Positions 38,901 through 51,337 of a DNA stretch of 64,000 nucleotides are shown in pieces (the stretch's first letter is position 1; each line of letters starts with the position of its first letter). The notes under the pieces were generated by a model, which had not been told where the DNA came from, did not search any database, and was given only the letters and a program-made list of their open reading frames with translations. Source of the DNA: Glossina fuscipes (taxonomy: Eukaryota > Arthropoda > Insecta > Diptera > Glossinidae); the NCBI RefSeq assembly GCF_014805625.2, contig NW_023998415.1, forward strand, positions 28,392,470-28,456,469. The letters are read 5' to 3'. A program made the position numbers and the translations under genes.

Positions 38901-41772
38901 CGAGTTAAAGATTTCAAAAACACTGATAAAAATGGAAAACGCTTTTGTTGGAAAGTTAAAATTTCGGAACACGCAATAGGTCGATTTACCTGATATGTAT
39001 ATATGAATAAGTAAAAGCACTAAAGTGGGCCATGGCCCGTCATTAAATATCCTACATCAACCTACAGCTTTTTATATGACAACTTTTCAAAATAAAGTAA
39101 TCCGATCTGAACCAATAGCGTTCATCAAAAATTGACGCCTTGATGAAGGTTGCATAGACGAAAATGAGATGAACAGACGAACAGATAGTTTCAAATCGAT
39201 CCACACACAATCGCTTTCTGAATCGATGTAACGAATCCTTCTGGATATTGCATACATCCGCACAAACTTAATGAATGCCTTAAATACCAACAATTAGTGT
39301 AGGATATAAAAAGGATAAGAAAAGGATGTAGAGTGCTCTTGGACATAGTTTTCAATTTTCTGCAATCTATATTTGCTTGCAGTATAAACTGTCGCTTTTC
39401 TACTTAATCCTTGTGTTCAGATCTCAAAAATTTATATATTCTACTAATGTATTGTAAGATGCGGCGATTAATGCAATTAAATCTTGGCAAATGGAAATGA
39501 ATACAGTTTTGATTTATTTAGAAATTTAAAAATATTTCAGCAAAACACATATCTGAAAAAATTGTTTGCACCGTTAAGATTAAGGGAAACATAAATGCAT
39601 TAAATATGTCGATGAAAATTTTTCATATGTTTTACCGCAAAATAGACGATGATCATCTTAACTTATAAAACTTAATGGCAGTTAAAAAATAAGCATCGAC
39701 TCTTTTTCTCACTCTCTCTCTCTCTCTCTCTCTAAAATCCCAATAAGAACTGCTCTTTTAGTTCTAAAATGAAAAGGTATAGTTCTCTACTCTTGGACAT
39801 TCAGCCTCAAAGAACTTATTCGCGTGAGCGAATCCCTTTTTAAAATTTACATATGAATGCATAAGGGATATTAATTGATGGATCAAGGGTATAATGTTTT
39901 TATAACGGATCATACTGCGATGTGATTCTCAATCACTTGTGCGAATGTTAACTTTCGCTTATTTAATTCGTTTATTTATCTTTTACACTGGCCATGTATT
40001 TATTTGATTTCGAGATAAGAATAAATTGATTGACTGTTAACGAAAGTTTTGCATAAGTTTTGCTTCAGTTCGTAGCTCAATCAAACTCGATTAACCTACC
40101 AAATGTGCTGTGATTATTATGCTGAAATTGTATGCACGGCAGTCAAGCATCTTTGTCTCAAATTTTCTCCTCTGTTGGGGTTTTACTGTCCCAGATACGG
40201 CACATTCCTTCCTGACTATGTGACTGTGAGTCAGATTGTGTAGTGTAATAATACATACATATTTTGTGAAAAGGCTTAGCTAGCTATTCTATTTACATAA
40301 TATAGATCGATATTTAGATTATATCATCTTCTTATATTATAATAAATAAATATGTAATTTGACGAGTCGAACGTTCGTCAATTGCTTAAACTGGAAAAGT
40401 CATTGATTCGATTAAGCCATCAGTGCAAATATTTACAATAACTGATGCTGATATGATATAGAAAGTGAAAAGCAAATTTTTCTTCCGAATTATATAATTG
40501 CGAAGTTGATATGACTTTCTTAGCTTTTGCTTTTTTCCAATTTACATATAAATAGTTAATATGATTTATTTGAATATATTGCGTAAAGTTTAAATGAAAT
40601 TTAATGTCATTTTCGATTTGATTTTTACAGTTATTCGAATATGAGCGTTTAATATCGGTCTTGTTGCATGGAGTTTCCAAAACTGAACAAGAAGGATTTG
40701 TCCAACGAATAGCCATTTATTTGCTAAACACTTTGGCTTGTCAAGTGGATGGTAAACAGAAATTGTTTTTGGGTGAATTAGGTGTGGTTAGTGTAAGTGA
40801 TTGTTTTTTTTTTTTAAGTTTGATATGATTTAGATTTGATTTAGATAATAATTGTTCTGCTTTTTGTCGTTATTTCAGACTATGCTAAGTTTAATTAAAG
40901 ATCGCTTAACACGCTCTGTATTTGACGATGTTATGGAGGTAGCCTGGTCTACAATGTGGAACGTAACTGATGAGACTGCAATTAATTGTAAGAGATTTTT
41001 AGACGGTCGTGGTATGGAATATTTCCTACGGTGTTTAAATGTATGTAATAAGCGTTTTGGTTTAAATTTCATTGAAAAATAATATGCGTACATTTTCAAT
41101 ACCAGACGTTTAGGGAACGAGACGAATTGCTAAGAAATATGATGGGTTTGCTTGGTAACGTAGCCGAAGTTAAATGGCTGAGGCCGAAATTAATGACACA
41201 GAAATTCATTGAAGTTTTTGCCGAGCTATTATCTTCAGAAAGCGATGGTATTGAGGTGAGGAACACATAAATTAATTAATTAATTAAATCAATAACGATT
41301 GATTGTGATCGTTTTAGGTTAGTTATAATGCTGCTGGTGTTTTGGCTCACATTGCTTCCGATGGACCTGTAGCTTGGACTATAAGGGAACCGTCACGTGA
41401 AAAAGTTTTAGCCAGTATGGTTGAGGCTATCAGACGCTGGGACATTAAAAGTGAACGCAATATTAATTATCGCAGTTTTGAGCCTATTCTAGGCTTAGTG
41501 CGCTGCTACGAAACACCACAGTGCCAACATTGGGCTGTTTGGGCTTTAGCTAATCTCACACAAGTGAGTGCTTCAAGAAGATTAATTGATTGATTGCTTT
41601 TTTTAATATAATTTGTTGATAATTTTAGGTCTATCCTGACAAGTACTGTTTACTTGTTGAACAAGAGAATGGTATACAAATTCTTAAAGAACTAATAACG
41701 CATCCAAGCCCTTATGAAGAAATCAAAGAGATCGCAAGAATGGTTATCGCTCGATGCTCATCTTGGCCATGA
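35966..41772 (+). CDS. Zer1: ZER1 / zer-1 homolog, CUL2 ubiquitin-ligase substrate receptor, complete
   Basis: Ten coding exons: 35995-36301, 36355-37049, 38088-38165, 38316-38440, 38556-38727, 40631-40792, 40879-41040, 41106-41255, 41318-41563, 41629-41772. The feature begins at the splice acceptor, and the first ATG is at 35995. Total coding length is 2241 nt (746 residues; human ZER1 is 766). All junctions are GT-AG and in phase. The N-terminal region (about 20-70) holds the VHL-box-like segment with LPNDICDRLLEAY. Leucine-rich repeats run from about 75 to 320, and an armadillo-like repeat region from about 340 to the end. Blocks that match human ZER1 closely include RRPLQFLGL-like, AWSTMWNVTDETAINC, GLLGNVAEVK, RNINYRSFEPIL and QHWAVWALANL. 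ZER1/ZYG11 proteins are substrate receptors of CUL2-RING ligases and recognise N-terminal glycine degrons. The Drosophila counterpart is CG12084. Intron 5 (38728-40630) carries a reversed Helitron-like repeat. Confidence 0.95.
37150..37706 (+). repeat. Helitron-like repeats B (partial) and A (near full length) in zer-1 intron 2
   Basis: 37150-37260 has the B phrases GCCATAAAGTATTTATGCTC and TTGATCAGTGCAACC. 37333-37706 is the reference copy of A: CCATGCACCACTTGTGATAC, ACACAGAAGGATTTAAGATC, CTTGTCTGTCCGTC, TTTTGGCCCAGAGACGAATG, TTCTCATATAATGCC, then GGTGTAGGGTATTTAATGAT and a T-rich end. Confidence 0.7.
39007..39310 (-). repeat. Helitron-like repeat A, reversed, in zer-1 intron 5
   Basis: The minus strand carries the A start (TAAGGCATTCATTAAGTTTG, CAATATCCAGAAGGATTCG), the TCTGTTCGTCTGTTC run, and the end with GTAGGATATTTAATGACGGG. 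Length is near 300 bp. Confidence 0.65.
39709..39734 (+). repeat. (CT)n microsatellite
   Basis: A run of CT dinucleotides in zer-1 intron 5; a second CT-rich run is at 8132-8160. Confidence 0.9.
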
Positions 41773-42034
41773 CCTATGCTCGAAGGTTAAATTGCTGCTG
41801 GCTTAGATACGCGCGCGCGATGAACACATAAATAGTCGATTCCCTTGTGTGGATTTCTTTTCTCATTTTTAGTTTTTTTTTTTTTTTTTATTTTAAAAAA
41901 TGTTCCAAGCATTCTGTTTCTGCTTCTGCTACTGTTCAAAAACTTTGTTTAATATTGTAATAGAGCGGTTTTTAAACTAGATTCAATGAAATCAATAACG
42001 GTATCAACCAAAACAGTTATAAGCGATGAAATAG

Positions 42035-42066
<32 letters not shown>

Positions 42067-42583
42067 AAAAGATGAATCCCTAAAGCATAAAATTTATTTG
42101 TTAAAATTAAAATATTTTAGTAATTAATTGTTTTTTTTTTCCTTCTATTGCTTCATAATTTCGATTGTTTTTATTTGATATTGATTGAGATTTAGTTTTC
42201 ATTCTTTAATAATCTCTCCCATCTGCCTATCAATTACAAGTAGAATCACATTCACAATAATATATATCTACCTACATACACATATACATATAATTATAAA
42301 TAGAAGTGTTATATATCTAGAAGCGTCGTGTTATTTAGATTTCATTGAATGTTAAATCCATATTTTGGGGAAAAGAACTAAAAAGGCTGATCGAAGAATG
42401 ATTTTCATACGCCTTCATATAATGCAATGATTTTTAATCTATTAACTATATGAATCCCCTCTACCCCATTAGCCTATTGAGATTATTCATGAATATCGTC
42501 TGATATACATCATAAATGTGTAGTAGCACGATACATTTATTATTATTTATGTTTAAGTTTTTATTTTTATAAAAAAATGTGTA

Positions 42584-42589
42584 AATAAA
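42584..42589 (+). terminator. Candidate poly(A) signal of the zer-1 homolog
   Basis: AATAAA lies 812 nt after the zer-1 stop codon, in AT-rich sequence and followed within 25 nt by a T-rich stretch. It is the clearest hexamer in a plausible 3' UTR, but AATAAA is frequent by chance at this base composition. Confidence 0.35.
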
Positions 42590-42599
42590 TTCATCATTT

Positions 42600-44280
42600 C
42601 ATTAAGTGTTTTTTTTAAACTTATTGTAATTCATTTCTATACATAGAAGGCTATAAGAATACGCTTGTTGTGCATCGAACACTTTACATAAAATTTGATT
42701 TTTCATATTTCAGTATCAACTATACATCTACATGTAAGTCGTCAGATCCTAGCATGCGAATTAAATAATTACAACTAAAACATCATCCTCTGAATATCAT
42801 AAGAATACATGCATGTACATATATTTATAGTATAAAACGAATAGGCAATAAATTTATCCATGATTACGTACAGAGAATGCATGTACATATATGAAGAACA
42901 AATTTCATAGAACAATGGTTGATTGGGCCTACGAGTCTACGCTTCTCGTTCATAGTTAACTCAGACAAACGAGAAGGCGGTGAGAAGGTTCCCGTCAAAA
43001 ATCTATAACATGTTTTAGTTTTGATGAATTTGGCATCCCTTCGATGCGATATGTTTCATCTCAAGCCAGTACTATTCATGCATATTTTTTTCACTATCGC
43101 AGCGTGATCGTGATCGCTATCCTCGTCTAAAATTATTATTTATGTGATAGGGAGTATTTTCCCTGTGATTCGCTGCAATTTGAAACAGTTTCGAACGTTG
43201 TCAAAAGATAAGATTTTTAATAACATGCATATCGGTCATATTGGTCATAATTTTATTTTTAAATAAGTAGTGAAACAACTAAGGGATGAGACTATATTAG
43301 GTCTATTAGTTCAATATATCCAAAAATCCGGTGGCACATATGTGTAATCAGCATAAAATTGTGAATTGATTTCGTCATGTACGCCAACGTTGCTGAAATT
43401 CTCAAATTTGAAATAATTGGCACAAGAAGATAATAAAAGATAATGATTGGTACTTATGATCTTATTTGAATAGCAACCGATCAAATTTAAAAGTAGGAAA
43501 GTAATAGTAAGTGTAGTAGTGTACTCAATTGACTGAAAATTGTAACTTGTAATCAGTAGTGGATGTAGATAGAATATAGAATTCGATGCAAATAGTTATC
43601 AAGTTACCCTTAAATAGTATCAGTTGCCATTCCTCTTTTATAATCTGCTTACGCTTTCGATGTATTCATTTAAGCTCAGACAGAATTCAAAATTCGACAA
43701 CAAGTTATGTCCGGCATTCATCAAGCAGTGCAAGAAAGTAATGAGAAGAAACATATATTCGCGTCATTGCACATTTCATAGATGCATCATCTGAGATGAA
43801 TACATACAAGGATTGTAATATTCGTTAATTACGGGCGTAGAATTTGCTGTCTTATAAGATAAATTTACTTTTTGTGCGGTAACTAACATATATCTGTGCA
43901 AAATTATAGGCAATCATATATTCTGGAATTTGTCTTTTCGCATCTATCGCAGTTGGAGGTCAAATTGCCCGAATAGACTAGTAGATCATCTACAGTACGC
44001 ATATACTTCATTAATGTTAAAAGGTATTTGTTTCGTCATGTCTCTCGGTTCATGTGTTCCTTTGCTCAAGGTATTGTGAATCTAAGAAAATTTTATGCCG
44101 AAAAAATAAAAAACAACTTAATTTCAGATGTTTTCTCGTCTCTCTAGTCGGAGGCTGGCCTATAATCAGCAAAAATTAATAATTTTTACATTTTTTATAG
44201 CTTTAGAGTTTTAAGTTTGGTTTTAGATTGCTTCTTACTTAAAAGCCTATTGCCCCATGTTCACTCAAATCGAGCGAAGA
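42600..44280. other. Intergenic, nothing recognised
   Basis: Downstream of the zer-1 homolog. Moderately AT-rich, without repeats shared with the rest of the window and without a credible ORF. Confidence 0.5.
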
Positions 44281-44343
44281 ATTTTTTTCGCAATTAATAG
44301 AACAGCCTGTGATGCGCAAATTGCATAAAAATGTGCACGTACT

Positions 44344-44424
44344 ATGTACTTAAGAGTTACGAGGTCTTCGAGGTCTTCGAGGTCTTAAGTACATACCATG
44401 TACTTAAGAGTTACGAGGTCTTCG
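44344..44424. repeat. Compound direct and inverted repeat
   Basis: A 27-bp unit beginning ATGTACTTAAGAGTTACGAG is present at 44344-44370 and 44398-44424. The 12-bp inverse TCTTAAGTACAT sits between them (44383-44394), and AGGTCTTCG is repeated three times in tandem inside. Confidence 0.9.
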
Positions 44425-45642
44425 CTTTGCCATGTATTCAAAAAAATTTGATTAAACAGCGGACAGACTTAATATGCTTTCGCAGAATGTTTAGCTATTG
44501 TCGAAGTATTTATAATAGCGTATGGTCCGTGAAAGTGCACCAGACATTCGGTAAGCTTCAACCTTCTCTTTCGATTTTGATGATTGGGAGGAAAGCTATT
44601 GAAACTTCAAGCTCATCTCCAGTAGACGTACTTTGCTTGTCTTCTTATACGAGATTTGTTGTCGTTTGTTGTCATTGAAAACATTCGTCCATATATTTTA
44701 AGCTCTTGTACTCGGTCCACGCGATAAAACCCCTTTACATTCACCTTTCAGAAGTTTCTATATGTATTTTAGGGATCACCAGGTAGGACCGCTTGTTTTC
44801 TTATACCTTGAGTTTGATGGATAAGGAAAAGGTTACATTGCCAGCGTGTTCCACACACAAATGTTTGCACAAATATGTTTTAGAAAATTTTCTTCTAAAC
44901 GGTTTAAAAGCTATTGGGCCAAGTATTGTGTATGCCGGTAGCAGATTCGAAGAATTATTATTATGTGGGAATATGCCTTGAAAGAATGCAATGAATAAAT
45001 GAATTTTAGATTTTCGAATATATTTCATATATAGAAATTTGCTGACAAATTCCGAAGGTGTAAATTGCGAACAAAAATAATTGTTATTACTTCTTAAATT
45101 TATTTATAACGTATTTAAGTGTTTGTATAAAGTAAGTTTTGTTATAAACAGTTCTGCAAGAATCCGAAAATTCCTATTCGAAAAGTCTTGTAAATGTGTT
45201 TCGTGTTTCTCTTATAAGCATTTTGTTGCAAATCTTTTTTACATTTTTTCTATAGGAACTTTCAAAAAATTTATTTTAAGAATTGCTTCAAATAAAACTC
45301 AACTATGAGAACAACTATTAGTAACGTGATTAGAAAAACAAAAAAAACAATAAAAAAAAAAATAAAAAAAAAATAAAAAAAAAAGATGAAATTAAATAAT
45401 TGTAATAAGGGATAATTGCAAATAAAACTAAACATCTTTTATACGATACATACGTTTCTATGATGACTTCAAAGTGAAGAAAAACTATTTGAGGCGCTGG
45501 GTTACACAAACTCGTCCGAAGGCGATAGCCGACAATTTTCCAATAACTTTGATGTTTTTTTTTTTGTAAGATATAATTTTTCACAATTTTTCTGAAAATT
45601 ATTCTATGAAAGGTGAAAACACTATAGTGGGGCGCGTGGGGC

Positions 45643-46060
45643 CCATCATTATACACCGCACACCGGCCTACAATCGTCCATATATTAGCTTTTCCAAATA
45701 AGGCATCATATGGGAAATGGTCGAAATCGAAGCGATCCGATCCGATCCGATGCGAACCATACCCAATACCGTTCGCCCTCGCACTAAAACACGTCAACGT
45801 GCTATCATTTCATTCAATTGGTTCATTCAATGCATTCAGTCAATTCCGTTCAATTTTATCGAAATATTTTAAAAATTGGGGCCTTTAGGTTGCGCACAAA
45901 AAAACCAAACAGACAGACCGATATACGGACAGAGAAGCATAGATCCATGCAGTATCATTTTATGACAATAACAACACCTGGGCCTATCTTAAGTCCTTCT
46001 GGATGCTGCAAACTTTCGCACAAGCTTCATTTACTCTTGTAACGTAAGTGGTGTAGAGTG
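45643..46060 (-). repeat. Helitron-like repeat A, full-length reversed copy
   Basis: On the minus strand it runs from ACCACTTACGTTACAAGAG, through GCATCCAGAAGGACTTAAG and GTATATCGGTCTGTCTG, to CCATATGATGCCTTATTTGG and TGTATAATGATGGGCCC. Length is about 415 bp. Confidence 0.7.
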
Positions 46061-46218
46061 GAATGAGTATAGTACCTAGATATGTAGTCATAGTAAAATG
46101 TGTATGATAAACGATGCTTTCGAAGATGCTTTAGCTCAAAGCCGCAAATGATTATTTAAGATTGTGTCTTCGAATCGCAACTACCGACTCAGTGAAAAAA
46201 GTAAAATTATGTCCATCA

Positions 46219-47010
46219 CCGAACGATGAGGGGTACATTCATTTTGTCAAAACGTATGCAACGTCCAGAAAGAAGCTTCAGAGACCGCATAAAGTACATA
46301 CAGTCGCGATCAGGATCAATTTATAAACCAATTAAAGCATATTAATCTAGCTATCGAGTTTAAATTTGCCAGAAACGTTGGAAGCTCTTTCAGGCATGTT
46401 GGTACTGAAAATGGGCCAAGTCGGTCGAAGGACACGCCCACAGCATCACGTAAACGGAATGAAAAATTTCTTTCTTGCTTATTACTCATAAACTACAACA
46501 AAAAAATGTACAAAAACTTGGACGCATATTCGATGGGCAATGATGTAGCAACTGTACGAAAAGTCCAAAAAATTGACCACGCCTCTTCAATGCTATAGTG
46601 TATCAACACTTTCAATGCCGAAAGCCCAACAAAGTCTATAAATTTCTTGTCAGTTTCAAATTTGGAATCCACCTAAGCATGTCCTTCTTTTCGTTTGTCC
46701 GTCTGTCCGTCTGCCCAACTGTGTAGCATTTGCGGTAAACGTTCTCTGGTTAGCGAAAATAAAGATATCACCTATAAATTCGCAAAAGAATTTGAAAGTG
46801 ATTTAATTTACTTAAAGGATGCGTCGACAACGAACACATTCCCATGCGACAAAAAATTTTATTTTGAAAATAGAAAAAATCAGCCGCGCCCACTTCATAT
46901 TATAGATCACGAAAGTTAACTTCTTCTACGTTGTTTATCTTTTTTTAGAATAACGATAACGGATGTAAAAGATTCGATCATATCCGAATATAGTTTTCGT
47001 ACTTATTTTA
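46219..47010 (+). repeat. Helitron-like repeat B, two successive units with 3' end
   Basis: First unit: TTCATTTTGTCAAAACGTAT, AGAAAGAAGCTTCAGAGACC, GATCAGGATCAATTTATAAA, then an AAAATGGGCCAAGTCGGTCG block. Second unit near 46640: TTCAAATTTGGAATCCACC and GTCCGTCTGTCCGTCTGCCC. End: ATTCGATCATATCCGAAT (46965) with TATAGTTTTCGTACTTATT after it. Confidence 0.7.
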
Positions 47011-47026
47011 TATTTATTTGGATACG

Positions 47027-47160
47027 TTTGAGTAGCCGAGTAGGCAAGAGATCTCGACTCAATCGTCGTGCGTTCAAATCTCAAGTGCGGTAGAATTTTC
47101 AATAAAGCAGATGGCCTTAAATACAAGTGCTTTAAAATGTTAGTCTTCCAATATATTAAT
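47027..47160 (+). mobile_element. SINE copy, plus strand
   Basis: It has GTAGCCGAGTAGGCAAGAG (A-box region), GTGCGTTCAAATCTCAAGTG (B-box region), AGCAGATGGCCTTAAATAC and GTGCTTTAAAATGTTAGTC, in the order of the full copy at 3833-4011. It abuts the 3' end of repeat B. Confidence 0.75.
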
Positions 47161-47387
47161 CTGCCTAAATTAATTACAACATGTACGTAAATTATTCGAA
47201 TGTGATAGAATTTTTTAAACCCATCGCCGTTATCTTATTTTGTAGAACAATTTTGCGGAAACAAATGGTGTGTGTCTGCTGTAGTGTTTGAGTATCGATC
47301 AGGAAAGCGGGAAAGCGAACGAATTTATTGTTTTTGTTACATAGGTGTGCGGCCGTTGTAGGCGTGTCCTTGCAAATTTTTAAGTCC

Positions 47388-47408
47388 GGGGGGGGGGGGG
47401 GGGGGGGG
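47388..47408 (+). repeat. G21 homopolymer
   Basis: Twenty-one guanines in a row; it could form a G-quadruplex or be an assembly length artefact. Confidence 0.95.
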
Positions 47409-47419
47409 AAATGCTTACC

Positions 47420-47600
47420 ACAGACATTAGAAAGACGGACAGACGGATAGATTAATAGGCTTAAAGCGGTTTATAAATTAATGCTGATCGCAATTGTACA
47501 TATATACTTTGCACGGTCTCTGAAGCTTCCTACTCGCGTGTCGCATATGTTTTGACAAAGTGAATATACCCCTTATTTTTCGAAGATGAGTATAAACATG
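47420..47600 (-). repeat. Helitron-like repeat B, reversed copy
   Basis: On the minus strand: GGGGTATATTCACTTTGTCA, GAAGCTTCAGAGACCGTGC, AAAGTATATATGTAC, GCGATCAGCATTAATTTATA and ATCCGTCTGTCCGTCTTTC. Confidence 0.7.
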
Positions 47601-47609
47601 TATGTCGTG

Positions 47610-50600
47610 AAACTATTTTTAAAATTCGTTGTGTAGCGTGCTTTGTTATTTCAAAAAAAATTTTTCATTCTTCAACTTTGAAACCTACCTCGAACATACT
47701 GAACCGATTCGTTCGATCAGATTTAACATCGGATTAGATACGGAATTTGCAATATTTTGCATTTATCCTCTGCAAGGCAGTGCATGTTGTTGCAAATTAA
47801 CTGCGTTCGTATATGAATTGCGTTAAAACTGCTACAGCATTGCAAACACGAAACTAGATAACGCTTTTGCCATTCACTATGCCGTAATCTGATACTAAGA
47901 AAGCAATCGTGCAATTGTCTCCTTGCTCCCCTTGCCCAGATATACGCTTGCACGTTGAACTTACGACGCTATTATGAGAAGCAAATAAACAACTAACCAA
48001 CCATCCCCTGTCTTCTGGGCATTTATGTGTGACTCCATGTAAGAATGTACAAGTGCTATTTTCTTTGCCGGTTGTTTTGTTTTGCATTTTCATGTTGCGA
48101 GGAATGTCTCTGTCCGTGCGTAAGTGTACCGTTTGCGGCTGAGTATTTCCTGTATGCAACCCTTAGTAGAAAAAATAAACACATTGCTATCGAATACTAA
48201 CACAGTTAAAATTGTATAAAATGTCTCTGTCGGCACTTGTACTCTTCTTTCAGTTTACGTTGTCATTTAATCGTTATTCGTCTACTCCTTTAAACCGTAA
48301 CGTGCACTGCGAAGTTGTAAGAAATTTTTAAATAAATGTTTGTGAATTTCTAATAGTTAGATGAAAAAAAAAAAAAACAAAAAATTATGAAAAGTTGGAT
48401 CAGAAAGCAAGCATGTTTTTTACGATTTGGTGGGGAAAAATTTGTCATATTCTAATTTGGTGGTTATTGCAATTCCCGTTATAGCCTCTATTGTGGCGGT
48501 TCATTTTTTTTTTTTTTCTTTCTTTCTTTTGGAATGAAAAAGTACACATTTCGCATATACGCTTGAAACAGCGAATTAAAATTTCGCGCTATGGGGCGAA
48601 AAGAAATTCTCTACTTATTGTTTTTAAATCGCCAAAGAAAGATTCAATTAAATGAATAATTAAAGTGAAAGCTATATCGACATCTTTACAGTTATTCAAT
48701 TGCCTTTCTGTATAAATAACGACATAAAGAAAAACAATAAATAAAAAAAAAAAAAATGTAAAGAGAAACCATAAAACAATTGTCGATTGTGCGCATTACA
48801 AATATGTCAGTTGCGAGTGTTTTTTGCCAAGTAAATGCCGGTATTGCTTGTCATATGTCGAAGCACGCCAGGAAATGAAAAAGAAAAACCTAAATAGCTG
48901 TTATAAGCACGTGTGTCAAAAAAAAAAAAAAAAAAAAACCAAGAAAAAAATAATAAATATGCCGAATATAAGGCAGCCTTTCACTTACCACTTATTCCTA
49001 ATTGAGTGACGAAATTGTCTGAAAAATATAGCCGAAGTGAAAGTCTCTGAATATCTAATCTGTACCGTAATCGAATCTATTTTTTTTTTCTTTTTCTCAA
49101 TTAGGTAATTCGAAAAGTAATTGCCAATTTTTATATCTACCATTAAAATGTAAAGATATATCAGTCATTGGATTCCATTCATAATATTCGGAAATATTTA
49201 TCATAATCTATACCTACAATATATATATACTTGACCGAAATTATCAAGCCGACATAGTGCATATCTGGGCAAAAGCATGGTTAGTCGTCTTCTTCCTTCA
49301 GGTTTACAGATTATTATTGCAAATGGTTCGGTCCTCGAGCATTCCGTGAATTAGCTTAAAAAAGTAAAACACCTAATAAAATTCATCTGAAAATATCAGA
49401 AAGAAAATAAAGTTAGTTACAATTTATGTATACGGTTTATATCCATTCTGCGTAAAGAACATTGTCGTTGGTTAATAATTTTCAGGAAGGATTTTAAAAC
49501 GACGCCTCGCAAAGTTGTTTGTCATTTTGGTCATATTTCTTGAACTGATTATCAGACTGTAATTTTGCCTTTTTTCAAAAGAAGGAAGAATCCAAATTTC
49601 ATGTATTGATTACATTTGCCTCTTACTGACGTACACCCATCCATTGTCGTCGTCGAACATAATAATAATAAGTCGACGGTGATTGACTGGTGTCTTACGG
49701 ATATCGGCAATGGTGAAAGTATTGGGCACATACCAAGGTATCGAAAAAATCATGAAAATTATTATGTTTTCATTAATCGAAAAGTGAAGACACTTTTAAG
49801 ATATCAATAGGCATTGCGTTCGCTACGTGCTACACACAACTTACAGACAAAACTGCCTATTATGGAACTGTTTTCCAAATGTGTACTATTTTAACGGACA
49901 GTTGAACAAATGCAAAAAGTTTCGAATTGTCGCCTCATCCATCGTATTCTCCAAATCAAGCGCCCCAACGACGATTATATATATATATATATATAGGAGG
50001 ATGTTCCAGGGAAAAAGATTTAGATTAAATGATGACGTCATTATGGAAACTATTAACATATTTGCCTATATATGCATTTTGCATATATTAAAAAAATAAA
50101 ACAAACATATTTTAGTCCCAGGAATTATGAACTACTTATAAGCGCTGTCTAAAAGTTCGATTGAAAGATGGCCCTACACATTGGAGTTGATTTGTGAAAG
50201 TTACAATTTAAGATTACTCTTGGCATTATCAGTCGTTCGTAATTGCGAAGAAAAATTGAAGAAAGTAGAGTCTTCTCGTTTTCATGAAGCACATATGCGG
50301 CTTCAACAATACTTTTTTATGAACGTTTATGAACTGAAGAGACTGGATAACACAACTAAAAAATTACAATCTTCTAGGGCAGAATTTGCAAGGAGATCGA
50401 TAATAGGTTACAAAAAAAAAAATTTAAATAAAAGTGTTTTCTCCGCCTATCAAATCAATTAACACCGTTCCCACAAACCGATCCTAGACTCAAAGCTCGC
50501 TTTGTCATTTGTTAATCTTACTACTCGCCTTTGGAAGAAGTTCTCAGCGGTGATCTCTCCAATTATTTCAGTTGCTTGCATCTTTAAGCCGAATGCATGC

Positions 50601-50990
50601 AAATACTATTTTGCGTTTTCTTCTTTCCCTGCCCATAATATCTTTTTTTTGACCATCAGATTGTGTGCCCGCATATGTAGGCGACCATTAGCTGTTCACA
50701 TTACGGAAAGCAAAATCCATCCAGTCGCGCAGAATATAAAAAGTTTTGTTTCCCGCGCATGAAATAGCCGACAGTAATGAAATCGTCTGCTATAATTTTA
50801 ACGGGATTGATTTTTGCTTTACCCCATTTAATATGAAATTATGCGATCGCAAACAAACACAATTGCGTGCTTAAAATTGTTTTATTAAAGGGGTTAATTA
50901 TAATAATAATAAATATAACACAAACATTTCTCTGTAAGCGAAGCAATGAAAGACAAGGAGAAAAAGTCCTCGAGAAAGCAATCCACCGCC
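47610..50990. other. Intergenic, nothing recognised
   Basis: AT-rich with A/T runs. ORFs here (for example 50181-50462) have no recognisable domain, and I treat them as chance. Confidence 0.45.
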
Positions 50991-50994
50991 ACCA

Positions 50995-51066
50995 ACTCGC
51001 GTGGGGATCGAACCCGTTGCATTTATAATGCGACGTCGCAGCCTGCGATTTAGCCACTCAGGCTAT
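50995..51066 (-). mobile_element. tRNA-like segment, probably another SINE lineage
   Basis: On the minus strand: GCCTGAGTGGCTAAATCGCA then GGGTTCGATCCCC, a strong B box. The 5' GCCTGAGTGGC matches the head of the main SINE family, but the B box is better preserved and the body differs. I could not fold it into a clean tRNA with a proper acceptor stem. Confidence 0.5.
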
Positions 51067-51337
51067 TGGCGACCCTCGTTATATGTGTAATATCAATTAC
51101 TTTATGGTTTTACTTTCCAGCTTGAAAACTTTGCATACTTTTAGGATGAGAAAGAAGCAAAAGATTTAGTAAAAGGTATATTTTAATACTTTTAGAAGCA
51201 GTTTAGAGGCAATATCGTAGTGAAGTTTAAACGACAATGAATCAAAGTTTTATAAAAAGTAATTGTATTGAAATTCAAAAGTTATTGCTCGAAGTTAAGA
51301 GTGCAAACTTAATTCAGTCAAAAGAAATTAGTTTATG

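Noticed and set aside
40420..41099. Minus-strand ORFs opposite zer-1 exons 6-7
   Set aside because: Shadows of conserved plus-strand exons.
44331..44678. 115-residue plus-strand ORF
   Set aside because: Its first part is the compound repeat at 44344-44424; the rest has no domain or splice context.
45330..45797. 155-residue minus-strand ORF
   Set aside because: Made of an A-rich tract (poly-Phe) plus part of repeat A; not a gene.
50181..50462. 93-residue ORF with a helical, charged look
   Set aside because: No homologous pattern recognised, no splice or promoter context; probably chance.
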